Shown: piece after piece, positions 28,326 to 36,682 of the stretch | Position numbering within the stretch: the stretch's first letter is position 1 | How the letters are laid out: the number at the start of each line of letters is the position of its first letter | Assembly: GCF_026339935.1 (NCBI RefSeq) | Contig: NZ_JAPEPX010000001.1 | Span: 5,297,501 to 5,361,500, forward strand | Reading direction: 5' to 3' | Source of the DNA: Streptomyces sp. NBC_01551 | GTDB lineage: Bacteria > Actinomycetota > Actinomycetes > Streptomycetales > Streptomycetaceae | Length of the DNA stretch: 64,000 bases | The notes under the pieces: generated by a model | Seen by the model: only the letters and a program-made list of their open reading frames with translations | Databases searched by the model: none | What the model was told of the DNA's origin: nothing | Position numbers and translations under genes: made by a program

Positions 28326-30209
28326 CTAGCTCCAGTTGATGTCGGCCACGCTCTCCAGCGGCGCCCGGTCCTCCGCTGCCTCCGGCACCACCAGCGTGTC
28401 CGCCTGGACCATCGCGGCGGGGAACTTGAGCCCCGTACGCTTCTGGACCTCACCCAGCTTGACCTGGAACACCCGGAACTCGTCCAGCTCCAGGATCTCG
28501 GCCAGGACCAGGTTCTGGGTCAGCAGGAACGCCTTGGCCTTGAGGGTGCCCTTCTCGGAGTAGACGAGCACCTTCCAGAACTCGCGCGGTATCGGCACGC
28601 CCCGGTACGGGCGGTCGTCCTCGTGGAACACCGGACCGCCGAACACGCTGATCCTCAGGCCCTCGACCTCGACCTCCTCGAAGAGGGCGTTCTCCAGCTC
28701 GCCCCAGATGCCCGCCTTCGCGCTCTGGTTGAAGTCGTCCATCTGCGGGGTGATGTTGGTGTAGAAGAACGAGTCCGTGTTGGCCCGGTCCGCCTCGGGC
28801 ATCGGGCCCCAGACCAGGTCGGCGCGGCGCGCTATGTGACCGCGGTCGAGCCGGTTGGCCTTGTAGATCTCGTTGCCGACCTGGGCTTTGGCCGGCAGCC
28901 GCGGGTCCTTCTTGAACTCGATCCCGCTGCGGTCGATCTTCTTGATGGCGCCGCCGTCGATGTTCCAGGCCACCCAGAAGGCGAACCGCCGCTTCCCGCT
29001 CAGCGCCAGCGAGAAGTGCGTGTACGGAATGACCTCGGTCCCGGCCAGCTGCACGGCGTCCGCCTTGAGGGCCGCGCCCAGCTGCGGAGTCGCTATCGGC
29101 ACCGCGAGGAAGCCCGGGTCGTAGCCGGTCACGGCCTCCAACGAGTCGGGAGCCGGCGGCTGGAGGGTGATCTTCAGCTCCTCGAAGACCGCCTGGGGGA
29201 AGCAGGCGAGCGCCCGCTCCTCCGGGTCCCCGTCGCTCTCGCCTCCGAAGTGCAGGCCCGCCAGCACGTCGCTCGGCCGGCCGGCCCGGGTCTTGAACAG
29301 CCACGCCGAACCGGAGTCACCGGGCGCGCTGATCTCCCCGTCGTCCGCAGGCTTGTTGGGGTCGGGGCCTATCTCGAAGCAGTCGATCTCCCGCACCCCG
29401 ACCGGCGGCCCGTAGTCGATGCTGACCCGGGCGAAGGGGCGGCTGACCACCCCGTGCGTGACGCCGGTCGTCCGCCCGCTCTTGACGACCTTGTCGTCGA
29501 TCTGCGGCTCGCCCAGCTGCGCCGGCGTGACACCGAGGTCGAGGATGGCCGTGTCGAACTCGCGGTCCGTGATGCTGGAGACGGCGCAGTCGCCGACCAG
29601 CCCGAGGTGGGAGCGCTTGAGGGTGCCCAGCCGGTTCAGGGCGGTGCGGCTGTCGTCGGCCTTGCCGGGCTGGACCACGTCGTCGCCCAGCTCACCCTTG
29701 CGGCCGTTCAGGACGTGCCAGTTGCTCAGCAGACAGCTCGACCCGTCGTTCTTGTCGAACACGACGCAGCCGATGGTGCCGGCGGACACCTTGACGTTGC
29801 CGACGCTCACACCGGGCCGGACCGGGTCCACGCGCTTTTGCCGGTCCGGTGTCTCCGCCTCGGCGACCACCAGGAAATGCGGCTTGTAGCTGCGCTGGAC
29901 GACGTCGGTCGGCACCTTCACGCCGCCGCCTATGTCGATGACGGCGGGGATCGGTGCGCTCCTGAGGCCGTTCACGCCCTCCGGCCGCACCTTCTTGTCG
30001 ACCGTGAACTGAAGGGACAGTTCCTTGCCGCGCTTCCCCTTCGTCTCCTTGTAGCCGATGCCGATCGAGGAGATGTTCGGGTCGGCGAGGTAGCCCGACC
30101 CCTGGGCGCGGATGAACTGCTTGAGCGAGGTGATCAGCTTGTCCTGACCGCCCGCGGAGGCGGCGGCCGGGGTGGCTGTGGCAGTGGCGGTGCGCTTCTT
30201 GGCAGCCAT
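28326..30209 (-). CDS. Trypsin-like serine protease fused to a DNA/RNA non-specific endonuclease
   Basis: 627 residues in two catalytic parts. Residues 130-350 read as a chymotrypsin-fold protease: His165 in LLSNWHVLNG, Asp219 in REFDTAILDLG and Ser299 in APGDSGSAW form a plausible triad in the right order. Residues 395-600 are a Nuc/EndoG-type nuclease with DRGH at 455-458 (general base His458), and NITPQ at 485-489 with FNQ giving Asn494 at the spacing of the Mg-binding Asn. The first 25 residues are Lys/Ala/Thr-rich, with no signal peptide or membrane segment, so it is probably cytoplasmic. ATG at 30209 follows GGGAG. It is a monocistronic gene. One possibility is a self-cleaved suicidal nuclease; this is inferred. 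Confidence 0.88.
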   Translation of the reverse strand: MAAKKRTATATATPAAASAGGQDKLITSLKQFIRAQGSGYLADPNISSIGIGYKETKGKRGKELSLQFTVDKKVRPEGVNGLRSAPIPAVIDIGGGVKVPTDVVQRSYKPHFLVVAEAETPDRQKRVDPVRPGVSVGNVKVSAGTIGCVVFDKNDGSSCLLSNWHVLNGRKGELGDDVVQPGKADDSRTALNRLGTLKRSHLGLVGDCAVSSITDREFDTAILDLGVTPAQLGEPQIDDKVVKSGRTTGVTHGVVSRPFARVSIDYGPPVGVREIDCFEIGPDPNKPADDGEISAPGDSGSAWLFKTRAGRPSDVLAGLHFGGESDGDPEERALACFPQAVFEELKITLQPPAPDSLEAVTGYDPGFLAVPIATPQLGAALKADAVQLAGTEVIPYTHFSLALSGKRRFAFWVAWNIDGGAIKKIDRSGIEFKKDPRLPAKAQVGNEIYKANRLDRGHIARRADLVWGPMPEADRANTDSFFYTNITPQMDDFNQSAKAGIWGELENALFEEVEVEGLRISVFGGPVFHEDDRPYRGVPIPREFWKVLVYSEKGTLKAKAFLLTQNLVLAEILELDEFRVFQVKLGEVQKRTGLKFPAAMVQADTLVVPEAAEDRAPLESVADINWS

Positions 30210-30410
30210 GGAAGGCTCCCTTCGAGCAATGCGGGCGATTCGAGCAAGGGGTTCTCGGGTGAGGAGCCCCGCCGGAAGATGCCGCCCCCGAGGCCGCCGA
30301 ATCGACACGGGCAGGCTGGTGCTCCCCGCTCTGTGCGTGCGTTTCCAGCCTACGAGCGAACCCGCGCCGCTGCCTCCGGGAGGCGGGCCCCGCGGTAGTG
30401 GACCGCTGAA

Positions 30411-31259
30411 CTACCCGGCGAGCGCGTCGAGCAGGGCGAGTTCCCGCGGCGTGAGGCGGATCGCCGCCGCGTCCAGGTTCTCCGCCAGGTGGACGAGGGA
30501 CCCCGTCCCCGGAGTGGGGCACAGGACCGGCGAGTGCCGCAGCAGCCAGGCCAGCGCGATCTGCCCCGGCCCCGCCCCGTGCTCGGCGGCCACGGCGGTG
30601 ACGGCCGCCGCGCTCTCCCGGGTCAGCGCGCCGCTGCCCAGCGGGTAGTACGGGAGGAAGGCGATCCCGCGCTCCTCGCACAGCGCCAGCACCTCGGCGG
30701 AGGTCCGCTCCAGCAGGTTGTACGGGTTCTGCACCGAGGCGACCGGGACCGACTCCAGGGCCTGCCGCAGCTGTTCGGCGGTGACGGTGTCCAGGCCGAT
30801 GTGCCGGATCTTCCCCTCGGCCCGCAACTCGGCCAGCGCGCCCAGCTGTTCGGCCATCGGGACCGCCGGGTCGAAGCGGTGCAGCTGGTAGAGGCCGATG
30901 CGGTCCACGCGCAGCCGCCGCAGACTCGCCTCGCACATGGCCCGCAACCGCTCCGGGCGCCCGTCGACGTGCCACTGGTCGGGGCCGGTGCGGACCACGC
31001 CGCCCTTGGTGGCGATCACGAGCCCGTCGGCGTACGGGTACAGGGCCTCCGCGATCAGCTCTTCCGCCAGGTGGGGGCCGTAGTTGTCGGCCGTGTCGAT
31101 GAGGGTGACCCCGCGCGCCACCGCCTCGCGCAGCAGCGCCCGCGCTTCGGGCCGACCGCCGCGCGGGCCCCAGTAGCCGGGGCCGACCAGTCCACCCGTA
31201 CCGAGTCCGAGCCGCCGCACGGGCAGGTCCCCACCGATGTCGAACCCCGAATCCGCCAT
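30411..31259 (-). CDS. Aldo/keto reductase
   Basis: 282 residues, single (alpha/beta)8 barrel. The catalytic tetrad is present: Asp55 and Tyr60 in LIDTADNYG, Lys85 in VIATKGG, and His127 in LYQLHRFD. NADPH-binding residues near the C-terminus include PTPGTGSLVHLAENL. It reduces an unknown carbonyl in the cytoplasm. ATG at 31259 is chosen; it faces the divergent panE-like gene across 44 bp, so the two promoters must overlap or be leaderless. Confidence 0.92.
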   Translation of the reverse strand: MADSGFDIGGDLPVRRLGLGTGGLVGPGYWGPRGGRPEARALLREAVARGVTLIDTADNYGPHLAEELIAEALYPYADGLVIATKGGVVRTGPDQWHVDGRPERLRAMCEASLRRLRVDRIGLYQLHRFDPAVPMAEQLGALAELRAEGKIRHIGLDTVTAEQLRQALESVPVASVQNPYNLLERTSAEVLALCEERGIAFLPYYPLGSGALTRESAAAVTAVAAEHGAGPGQIALAWLLRHSPVLCPTPGTGSLVHLAENLDAAAIRLTPRELALLDALAG

Positions 31260-31303
31260 GGCCCGACGGTAACGCACCGGGCGGGATGTGCCAGGCTCGG
31301 GGC

Positions 31304-32305
31304 ATGCGTTACATCATCATCGGCGCCGGGGCGATCGGCGCGACCATCGGCGGGCGGCTCGCGGAATCGGGCCGGGAGGTCGTCCTCGTCGCGCGCGGCG
31401 CGCACGCGGAGGCCTTGCGGGCGGACGGGCTGCGGCTCACGACGGCGGACGGGGAGCGGGTGCACCGGCTGCCGGTGGCCGGCGGCCCCGCGGAACTGGG
31501 CGAACTGCGGCCTGACGACGTGCTGCTGCTGGCCGTCAAGACCCAGGACGCGATCGCCGCGCTCGACGCGTGGGGCGACGCCGAGGTCGCGGGCGGCGGC
31601 ACGGCGGCGCAGCGGCTGCCCGTGCTGTGCGCGCAGAACGGGGTGGAGAGCGAACGCCTCGCCCTGCGGCGCTTCGCCCGGGTGTACGGGGTCTGCGTCT
31701 GGCTGCCGTCCACGTTCCTGGAGCCGGGGGTCGTCTCGGCGCTGTGCGCTCCGCTGACGGGCATCCTGCACCTCGGCCGCGCGGCCGGCGGGAGTGACGC
31801 GACGGCGCGGCGGGTCGCGGCCGACCTGGAGAAGTCCGGGTTCGAGGCGCCGGTCGTCGAGGACGTGATGCGGTGGAAGCACGCGAAGCTGCTGGGCAAC
31901 CTCGGCAACGCGATCCAGGCGACGACCGGGCCCGAGCCGGACCCGGCCAAGGGCGCGCTGCTGCTCCGCGCGATCCGCGAGGCGAAGGCGGCGTTCGACG
32001 CCGCCGGGATCGCGTACGCCTCGGAGGCCGAGCAGTCGGCCGCGCGCGACGGCAAGGTCGAACAGCCACCGGGAGTACGCGGCGGCTCCTCCTGGCAGTC
32101 CCTGCGCCGGGGCACCGGCTCGATCGAGGCGGACTACCTCAACGGCGAGATCGCGCTGCTGGGCCGGTTGCACGGGGTGGCGACCCCGGTGAACGACACC
32201 CTCCGCCACGCGGCGAACATCTTCGCCCGCGAAGGCCTCCCGCCGGGCGCGATGAGCATCGACGACCTGACGGCCCTGGCCGACGAAGCGGCGGCCAGGG
32301 CCTAG
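31304..32305 (+). CDS. Ketopantoate reductase (PanE/ApbA) family protein
   Basis: 333 residues. The NADP-binding Rossmann motif RYIIIGAGAIGATIGGRL opens the protein, and the catalytic Lys lies in MRWKHAKLLGNLGNA, as in 2-dehydropantoate 2-reductases. Many members of this family do not act in pantothenate synthesis, and no other pan genes are nearby, so the substrate is uncertain. The ATG at 31304 starts exactly at the Rossmann fold. Convergent with the small secreted protein gene, 8 bp apart. Confidence 0.88.
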   Translation: MRYIIIGAGAIGATIGGRLAESGREVVLVARGAHAEALRADGLRLTTADGERVHRLPVAGGPAELGELRPDDVLLLAVKTQDAIAALDAWGDAEVAGGGTAAQRLPVLCAQNGVESERLALRRFARVYGVCVWLPSTFLEPGVVSALCAPLTGILHLGRAAGGSDATARRVAADLEKSGFEAPVVEDVMRWKHAKLLGNLGNAIQATTGPEPDPAKGALLLRAIREAKAAFDAAGIAYASEAEQSAARDGKVEQPPGVRGGSSWQSLRRGTGSIEADYLNGEIALLGRLHGVATPVNDTLRHAANIFAREGLPPGAMSIDDLTALADEAAARA

Positions 32306-32313
32306 GCCTGGCG

Positions 32314-32754
32314 TCAGAACGTGCGGTCGCTGCGCCAGGTCGCCTGGCTGGACGGGTTGTTCATGTCGAAGGTGGTGCCGGAGAGTCGGCGGTCCGGGCC
32401 GAGGGAGCCCGTGTAGCGGCCCTTGGGTCCGTGGTTCCACTGGACGACGAAGAAGATCTTCTCCCCGTCGACGGAGCCTTCCTGCAGGGTCCCCACGGTG
32501 TTTCCGGACGACGTGGATCCGTAGAGGTGCCCGTTGCCGTCCTGGCGCAGGTCCACCCGCACGGTGGCGTTGCTCTGGTAGATGGTCCAGACCCCACTGG
32601 CGTTGAATGCCGCCACCCGGGCCTCCCGCACCGCACTCGGCGCGCCGGAGACGGCGGCGTTCGCGGGGGCGGTCAGGCCCGCCCCCGCGACGGACAGGAT
32701 CAGGGCGGCGACGGACGTGGAGAGGAGCTTGCGCGTACGGCGTGAAACGGACAT
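32314..32754 (-). CDS. Small secreted protein, unknown function
   Basis: 146 residues with a clear Sec signal: basic start (SRRTRK), hydrophobic core and AxA cleavage site APANA near residue 33. The mature part (about 113 residues) is a beta-rich domain with GVWTIYQSNATVRVDLRQD, YGSTSS and FFVVQWNHGPKGRYTG; the repeated short strands ending in Gly suggest a lipocalin-like or small jelly-roll fold, but I do not recognise the family. A strong ribosome site GGAGGGC precedes the ATG. Monocistronic. Confidence 0.85.
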   Translation of the reverse strand: MSVSRRTRKLLSTSVAALILSVAGAGLTAPANAAVSGAPSAVREARVAAFNASGVWTIYQSNATVRVDLRQDGNGHLYGSTSSGNTVGTLQEGSVDGEKIFFVVQWNHGPKGRYTGSLGPDRRLSGTTFDMNNPSSQATWRSDRTF

Positions 32755-32866
32755 GAGCCCTCCAGGGGCGGCCAGAACGATCGATTCCGTTGCGTCATGC
32801 ACGGAACCTCGCGGCTGGACTACCCGTGATCCACGACTCCGAGCCCTGGATTCACCCGAACGAGAA

Positions 32867-33622
32867 TCAGGCCGCGGCGAGGAGCGGCACACCGAGCGAG
32901 GCCGCGTCGAAGCGGCGCAGCAGCAGGCGGGCCAGTTCCGGGGCCGCGCCCAGGACGTCGGCCACGATGTCCGCGCCGCCGGCCGCCGCGCCCGCCGCGA
33001 TGCGGTCCGGCAGCCGTCCCGGTGCGATGACGTACGGGGCCACCGCGATCCGCCGGACCCCCTCGGCGCGCAGCGCCCGTACGGCATCCTCCGTGCGGGG
33101 CAGGGAAGCGGAGGCGAACGCAGGCCGCACGGCGCACCAACCGGTGTGCCGCCACTCCCGCGCGATTTCAGCGATCACTGCGATCGCCTCCGGGTCTGTG
33201 GAACCGGCGGACGCGAGCACCACACCGGTGGTGGCGCGGTCCGCCGGGACGAGGCCGGCCTCGGACAGCCGGCGCTCAAGGGCCGAGACGAGCAGCGGGG
33301 ACGGCCCGAGGACCTCGGCCACCCGCACCGCGAGTCCCGGGTGCCGGACCGTCGCCTCGGACAGCGCCGCCGGGATGTCGGCCTTCGCGTGGAAGGCCCG
33401 GGTCAGCAGCAGCGGCAGGGCGACGACGTCGCGGACCCCGTCGGCGTACAGGGCGGCGAGCACCTGGTCGACGCGCGGCGCGTTGAAGTCCAGGTACGCG
33501 GTCTCCACGCGCAGCCCCGGCCGCAGCGCCCGCACGCGCCGGGTGAGGGCGTGCACGGTCGCCGCGTGCCGCGGGTCGCGGCTGCCGTGGGCGATGACGA
33601 GCAGGGCGGGTGCGCTGTACAC
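32867..33622 (-). CDS. Sirohydrochlorin chelatase (CbiX/SirB type)
   Basis: 251 residues. Two alpha/beta halves, each opening with a strand and a conserved turn: ALLVIAHGSRDPRH carries the metal-binding His of CbiX/SirB proteins, and the second half starts near TTGVVLASAGSTDP. It inserts iron (or cobalt) into sirohydrochlorin; iron gives siroheme, the prosthetic group of the sulfite reductase encoded in this same operon. GTG at 33622 is used; its start lies 5 nt after the end of the permease gene. It is the last gene of the sulfur operon. Confidence 0.88.
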   Translation of the reverse strand: MYSAPALLVIAHGSRDPRHAATVHALTRRVRALRPGLRVETAYLDFNAPRVDQVLAALYADGVRDVVALPLLLTRAFHAKADIPAALSEATVRHPGLAVRVAEVLGPSPLLVSALERRLSEAGLVPADRATTGVVLASAGSTDPEAIAVIAEIAREWRHTGWCAVRPAFASASLPRTEDAVRALRAEGVRRIAVAPYVIAPGRLPDRIAAGAAAGGADIVADVLGAAPELARLLLRRFDAASLGVPLLAAA

Positions 33623-33627
33623 GGGAC

Positions 33628-34524
33628 TCAGCTCTTGACCAGCAGGCCGCGGCTGCGCAGGACCCGGCGTTCGAGGGGGCTGAAGATGAGGAGGTCGATG
33701 GCGATGCCGACGACCAGGATGAGGATGATCGCGAGGAACACGCCGGGCAGGTCGATGTTGTTGCGGCCGTTTTCCAGGAGCTGGCCGAGGCCGAGGCCGA
33801 GGTCGGGGGAGGAGGCGATGATCTCGGCGGCCATGAGGGAGCGCCAGGAGAAGGCCCAGCCCTGCTTGAGGCCGGCGAGGTAGCCGGGGAGGGCGGCGGG
33901 CATGACGATGTGGCGGGCGCCGCGCAGTCCGGTGGCGCCCAGGGTGCGGCCGGCGCGGAGGTGGAGGGGTGGGATCTGGTCGATGCCGGAGACGAGGCCG
34001 TTGGCGATGGAGGGGACCGCGCCGAGCAGGATGACGGTGTACATCATGGCGTCGTTGAGGCCGAACCAGAGGACGGCGGGGGGTACCCAGGCGACGGAGG
34101 GCAGGGATTGCAGGCCTTGCAGGATGGGGCCGATCGCGGCGCGGACGAATTTGACGCGGGCGACGATCAGGCCGAGGGGGGTGCCGATGGCGAGGGCGAG
34201 GAGGAAGCCGAGCAGGCCGCGCGAGACGCTGGTCCAGACGACGTCCAGCAGGGTGCCCTTGACCCACATGTCGGCGAGGCTCGCCCATACTGCGGACAGG
34301 GCGGGGAGTTTCGTCTCGTCGGTGACGTTGGCGGTGACGAGGATCTGCCACACGAGCAGGACGAGGGTGACGGCGAGGAGGGGCGGGAGGGCCTTTTTGA
34401 GGAGGACCTCGCGCAGGGGGGTGCGGTGGGTGGTGACCGCGTCGAGGGCGTCGAGGCCGGCTTCGAGGCCGGCGAGGTCCTCGTGCCTGCCGTCGGCCTT
34501 GGGGGTGGTGTCAGTGCTGGCCAT
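33628..34524 (-). CDS. ssuC: ABC transporter permease, SsuC-like
   Basis: 298 residues with about six hydrophobic segments and the binding-protein-dependent permease loop RTLGATGLRGARHIVMPAALPGY. It resembles SsuC/TauC permeases for aliphatic sulfonates or taurine. The N-terminal 30 residues are charged. The ATG at 34524 overlaps the upstream ATPase gene by 14 nt. Together with the genes on either side it forms an importer inside the sulfate-assimilation operon. Confidence 0.9.
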   Translation of the reverse strand: MASTDTTPKADGRHEDLAGLEAGLDALDAVTTHRTPLREVLLKKALPPLLAVTLVLLVWQILVTANVTDETKLPALSAVWASLADMWVKGTLLDVVWTSVSRGLLGFLLALAIGTPLGLIVARVKFVRAAIGPILQGLQSLPSVAWVPPAVLWFGLNDAMMYTVILLGAVPSIANGLVSGIDQIPPLHLRAGRTLGATGLRGARHIVMPAALPGYLAGLKQGWAFSWRSLMAAEIIASSPDLGLGLGQLLENGRNNIDLPGVFLAIILILVVGIAIDLLIFSPLERRVLRSRGLLVKS

Positions 34525-35305
34525 GGCGGCGGATCTCCCCACGCAGGTGTTCGGTGATCTCAAGGGACAGCTCGGCGACGTCGGCGTCCTCGATGCGGCG
34601 GGGCTGGGGGATGTCCACGCTCCATTGCTTGGCGATCCGGCCGGGGCGGGAGGAGAGCAGGACCACGCGCTGGGCCAGGCGCACGGCCTCGCGCACGTTG
34701 TGGGTGACGAACAGGACGGAGAGCCCGTTCTCGGCCCAGATGCGGGTGAGTTCGCCGTGCAGGACGTCGCGGGTGATGGCGTCCAGGGCCGCGAAGGGCT
34801 CGTCCATCAGCAGGAGCCGGCTGTCCTGGGCGAGCGCGCGGGCCAGGGCCACGCGCTGGCGCATGCCGCCGGACAGCTCGTGCACCCGCTTGCCGTAGGC
34901 GCCGCCGAGCCGGACCAGCTCCAGCAGCCGTTCGGCCTCCGCCTTGCGTTCGCTCTTGGCCACCTTGCGCAGGCGCAGGGCGAGTTCGATGTTCTTGCCC
35001 GCGGTGAGCCAGGGGAAGAGGGCGTGTTCCTGGAACATCAGGGCCGGGCGGCCGCCGGGCGTCTCGATGGCGCCGGCGGACGGCTTGTCGAGGCCGGCGA
35101 CCAGGTTGAGCAGGGTGGACTTGCCGCACCCCGAGGCCCCCAGGATGGTGACGAACTCGCCGGGAGCGACATCGAGGCTGATGTCGTCCAGGACGAGCTG
35201 CGATCCGGCCGGGCCGGAGAAGGACTTCGAGACGTGCTCGATCCGCGCGGCGTGCGTCAGCTGCGCTACGGGGCCCTCGGCGGCCTTGGCGAGCGTGGTG
35301 GCCAT
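34511..35305 (-). CDS. ssuB: ABC transporter ATP-binding protein, SsuB-like
   Basis: 264 residues. Walker A GASGCGKST, Q-loop FQEHALFPW, signature LSGGMRQR, Walker B LLLMDEPFAALD and the switch His in FVTHNVREA are all present, so the ATPase should be active. SsuB/TauB type. Start ATG at 35305, because AGGAGG is 8 nt upstream; a GTG at 35314 is too close to that site. Thirty-four bases separate it from the binding-protein gene. Confidence 0.93.
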   Translation of the reverse strand: MATTLAKAAEGPVAQLTHAARIEHVSKSFSGPAGSQLVLDDISLDVAPGEFVTILGASGCGKSTLLNLVAGLDKPSAGAIETPGGRPALMFQEHALFPWLTAGKNIELALRLRKVAKSERKAEAERLLELVRLGGAYGKRVHELSGGMRQRVALARALAQDSRLLLMDEPFAALDAITRDVLHGELTRIWAENGLSVLFVTHNVREAVRLAQRVVLLSSRPGRIAKQWSVDIPQPRRIEDADVAELSLEITEHLRGEIRRHGQH

Positions 35306-35339
35306 GGTCGTCACCTCCTGGGGTTGCTGGACTGCGGAC

Positions 35340-36464
35340 TTACTTGGCGCCGAGACCGGCGTCGGAGACCTCGGGCTTGCCCGCGGCCTTGAGCACCTTG
35401 TTCAGGAGCGTCAGGTCGTAGATCCCGGCGAGTTCGGGCTGCTCGATGAGCTTGGCCTTGACGGCCCACTCGGACTGGGTCTTCAGCGTCGCGGCGAGCG
35501 GGTCGTCGGTGATCGCGATGCTCGGCCAGGCCGGGTCGATGACCTTGGCGTCGAGTTCCTTGCCGCTGAGGGTCTTGAGCGCCGCGTTCGCCGAGGCCTT
35601 GGCCTTGTCCGGGTTCGCGTTGATCCACTCGTTGGTCTTCACCGTGCCGCTCAGCACGGCCTCCACGACGTCGGGGTGCTCCTTGAGGAACTTCTGCGAC
35701 ACGATGACGTTGGTGATGACGAACTTCTTGTCGGGCCACAGGTCGGTCTCGTCGAGGAGGACCTTGCCGCCGTCGGAGACGAGCTTGGAGGCGGTGGGCT
35801 CGGGCACCCAGGCGCCGTCGATGGAGCCCTGCTTGAAGGCGTCCGGGGTGACCTTGTTGTCCGTGCGGACGACGGAGACGTCACCCTTGCCGGACTCCGG
35901 GTCGACCTTCCAGCCCTTCTCGGAGATCCAGTTGAGGAACGCGACGTCCTGGGTGTTCCCCTTCTGCGGGGTGGCGATCTTCTTGCCCTTGACGTCGTCC
36001 AGGGTCTTGATCTTGTCCGGGTTCACGACGAGCTTGACGCCGCCGGAGGCGGACCCGGAGACGATCCGCAGGTTGGAGCCCTTGGACTTCACGTAGCCGT
36101 TGATCGAGGGCGAGGGGCCGATGAAACCGATGTCGAGAGAGCCCCCGTTGAGGGCCTCGATCTCGGACGGGCCGGCGTTGAACGTCTGCGCCTTGATCGC
36201 GGTGGAGCCCAGCTCCTTGGCGATGAGGCCCTCCTGGATACCGACCAGCGCGGTCGCGTGCGTCAGGTTCGGGAAGTACCCGATACGCACCTCGGAGGCG
36301 GACAGCTTCTTGCCGCCGGCGGAGGCGGCGGCCGGCTTCGTGTCGTCCTGCTTCGCCTCCGAGCCGTAGCCGCACGAGGCGAGCGCGCCGATCAGCAGCG
36401 GAACGGCGGCAGCGGCGGCGAGACCGCGGTGTGCGGACTTGCGGGTGTTGCTGTTGGCAGGCAC
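35340..36464 (-). CDS. ssuA: Sulfonate/taurine-type ABC substrate-binding lipoprotein, SsuA-like
   Basis: 374 residues. Lipoprotein signal with hydrophobic AAAAAVPLLIGALAS and lipobox LASC. The rest is an SsuA/TauA-like binding fold: EVRIGYFPNLTHATAL, FNAGPSEIEALNGGSLDIGF and SKGSNLRIVSGSASGGVKLVV. It binds a sulfur-containing anion outside the membrane. GTG at 36464 is chosen; AGAGGAAG lies about 10 nt upstream. No monooxygenase (SsuD/TauD) is encoded in the window, which leaves the substrate open: sulfonate, or sulfate itself. Confidence 0.9.
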   Translation of the reverse strand: MPANSNTRKSAHRGLAAAAAVPLLIGALASCGYGSEAKQDDTKPAAASAGGKKLSASEVRIGYFPNLTHATALVGIQEGLIAKELGSTAIKAQTFNAGPSEIEALNGGSLDIGFIGPSPSINGYVKSKGSNLRIVSGSASGGVKLVVNPDKIKTLDDVKGKKIATPQKGNTQDVAFLNWISEKGWKVDPESGKGDVSVVRTDNKVTPDAFKQGSIDGAWVPEPTASKLVSDGGKVLLDETDLWPDKKFVITNVIVSQKFLKEHPDVVEAVLSGTVKTNEWINANPDKAKASANAALKTLSGKELDAKVIDPAWPSIAITDDPLAATLKTQSEWAVKAKLIEQPELAGIYDLTLLNKVLKAAGKPEVSDAGLGAK

Positions 36465-36485
36465 GGAGGGCTTCCTCTCGTAGCG

Positions 36486-36590
36486 TCAGCTCATGACGCG
36501 TGTCGTCTGTCTTCGTCTGTGGAGCGAGGGCGGGTACGGCTCGTGGGGGGTGCGGGCGCGCGGGCAGTGCGCGTACGTCATCGCGCACAT
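36486..36590 (-). CDS. Candidate Cys-containing leader ORF before ssuA
   Basis: A 34-codon ORF that begins MCAMTYAHCPRAR, with two Cys codons among the first nine, and ends 22 nt before the ssuA GTG. A very good ribosome site (GGGAGGGG, 7-nt spacer) precedes the ATG at 36590. Actinobacterial Cys-rich short ORFs are known as cysteine-responsive attenuators before sulfur genes, which fits the position. It overlaps, in another frame, the end of the alternative ORF at 36578-36679, so at most one is likely major. Confidence 0.4.
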   Translation of the reverse strand: MCAMTYAHCPRARTPHEPYPPSLHRRRQTTRVMS

Positions 36591-36679
36591 CGCGCAACCC
36601 CTCCCTGGCCGCTGCCGAGGGCGCCGCTGCCTACGCGGCCGCCCTCCTTCGCGAAGGTGGAGTAGATGTCGGAGGGCAT
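36578..36679 (-). CDS. Candidate small protein between cysN and ssuA
   Basis: A 33-codon ORF opening MPSDIYSTFAKEGGRVG, starting 3 nt after the cysN stop codon, so translation could be coupled. Nearly all of the first 24 codons end in G or C, as in real genes here, and the Gly/Ser-rich second half becomes less codon-like. The overlapping leader ORF at 36486-36590 has the better ribosome site. I recognise no family. Confidence 0.35.
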   Translation of the reverse strand: MPSDIYSTFAKEGGRVGSGALGSGQGGVARCAR

Positions 36680-36682
36680 GGG

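Noticed and set aside
30489..31757. Plus-strand open frame opposite the aldo/keto reductase gene
   Set aside because: The minus-strand protein has the full catalytic tetrad; the plus-strand translation has no motif.
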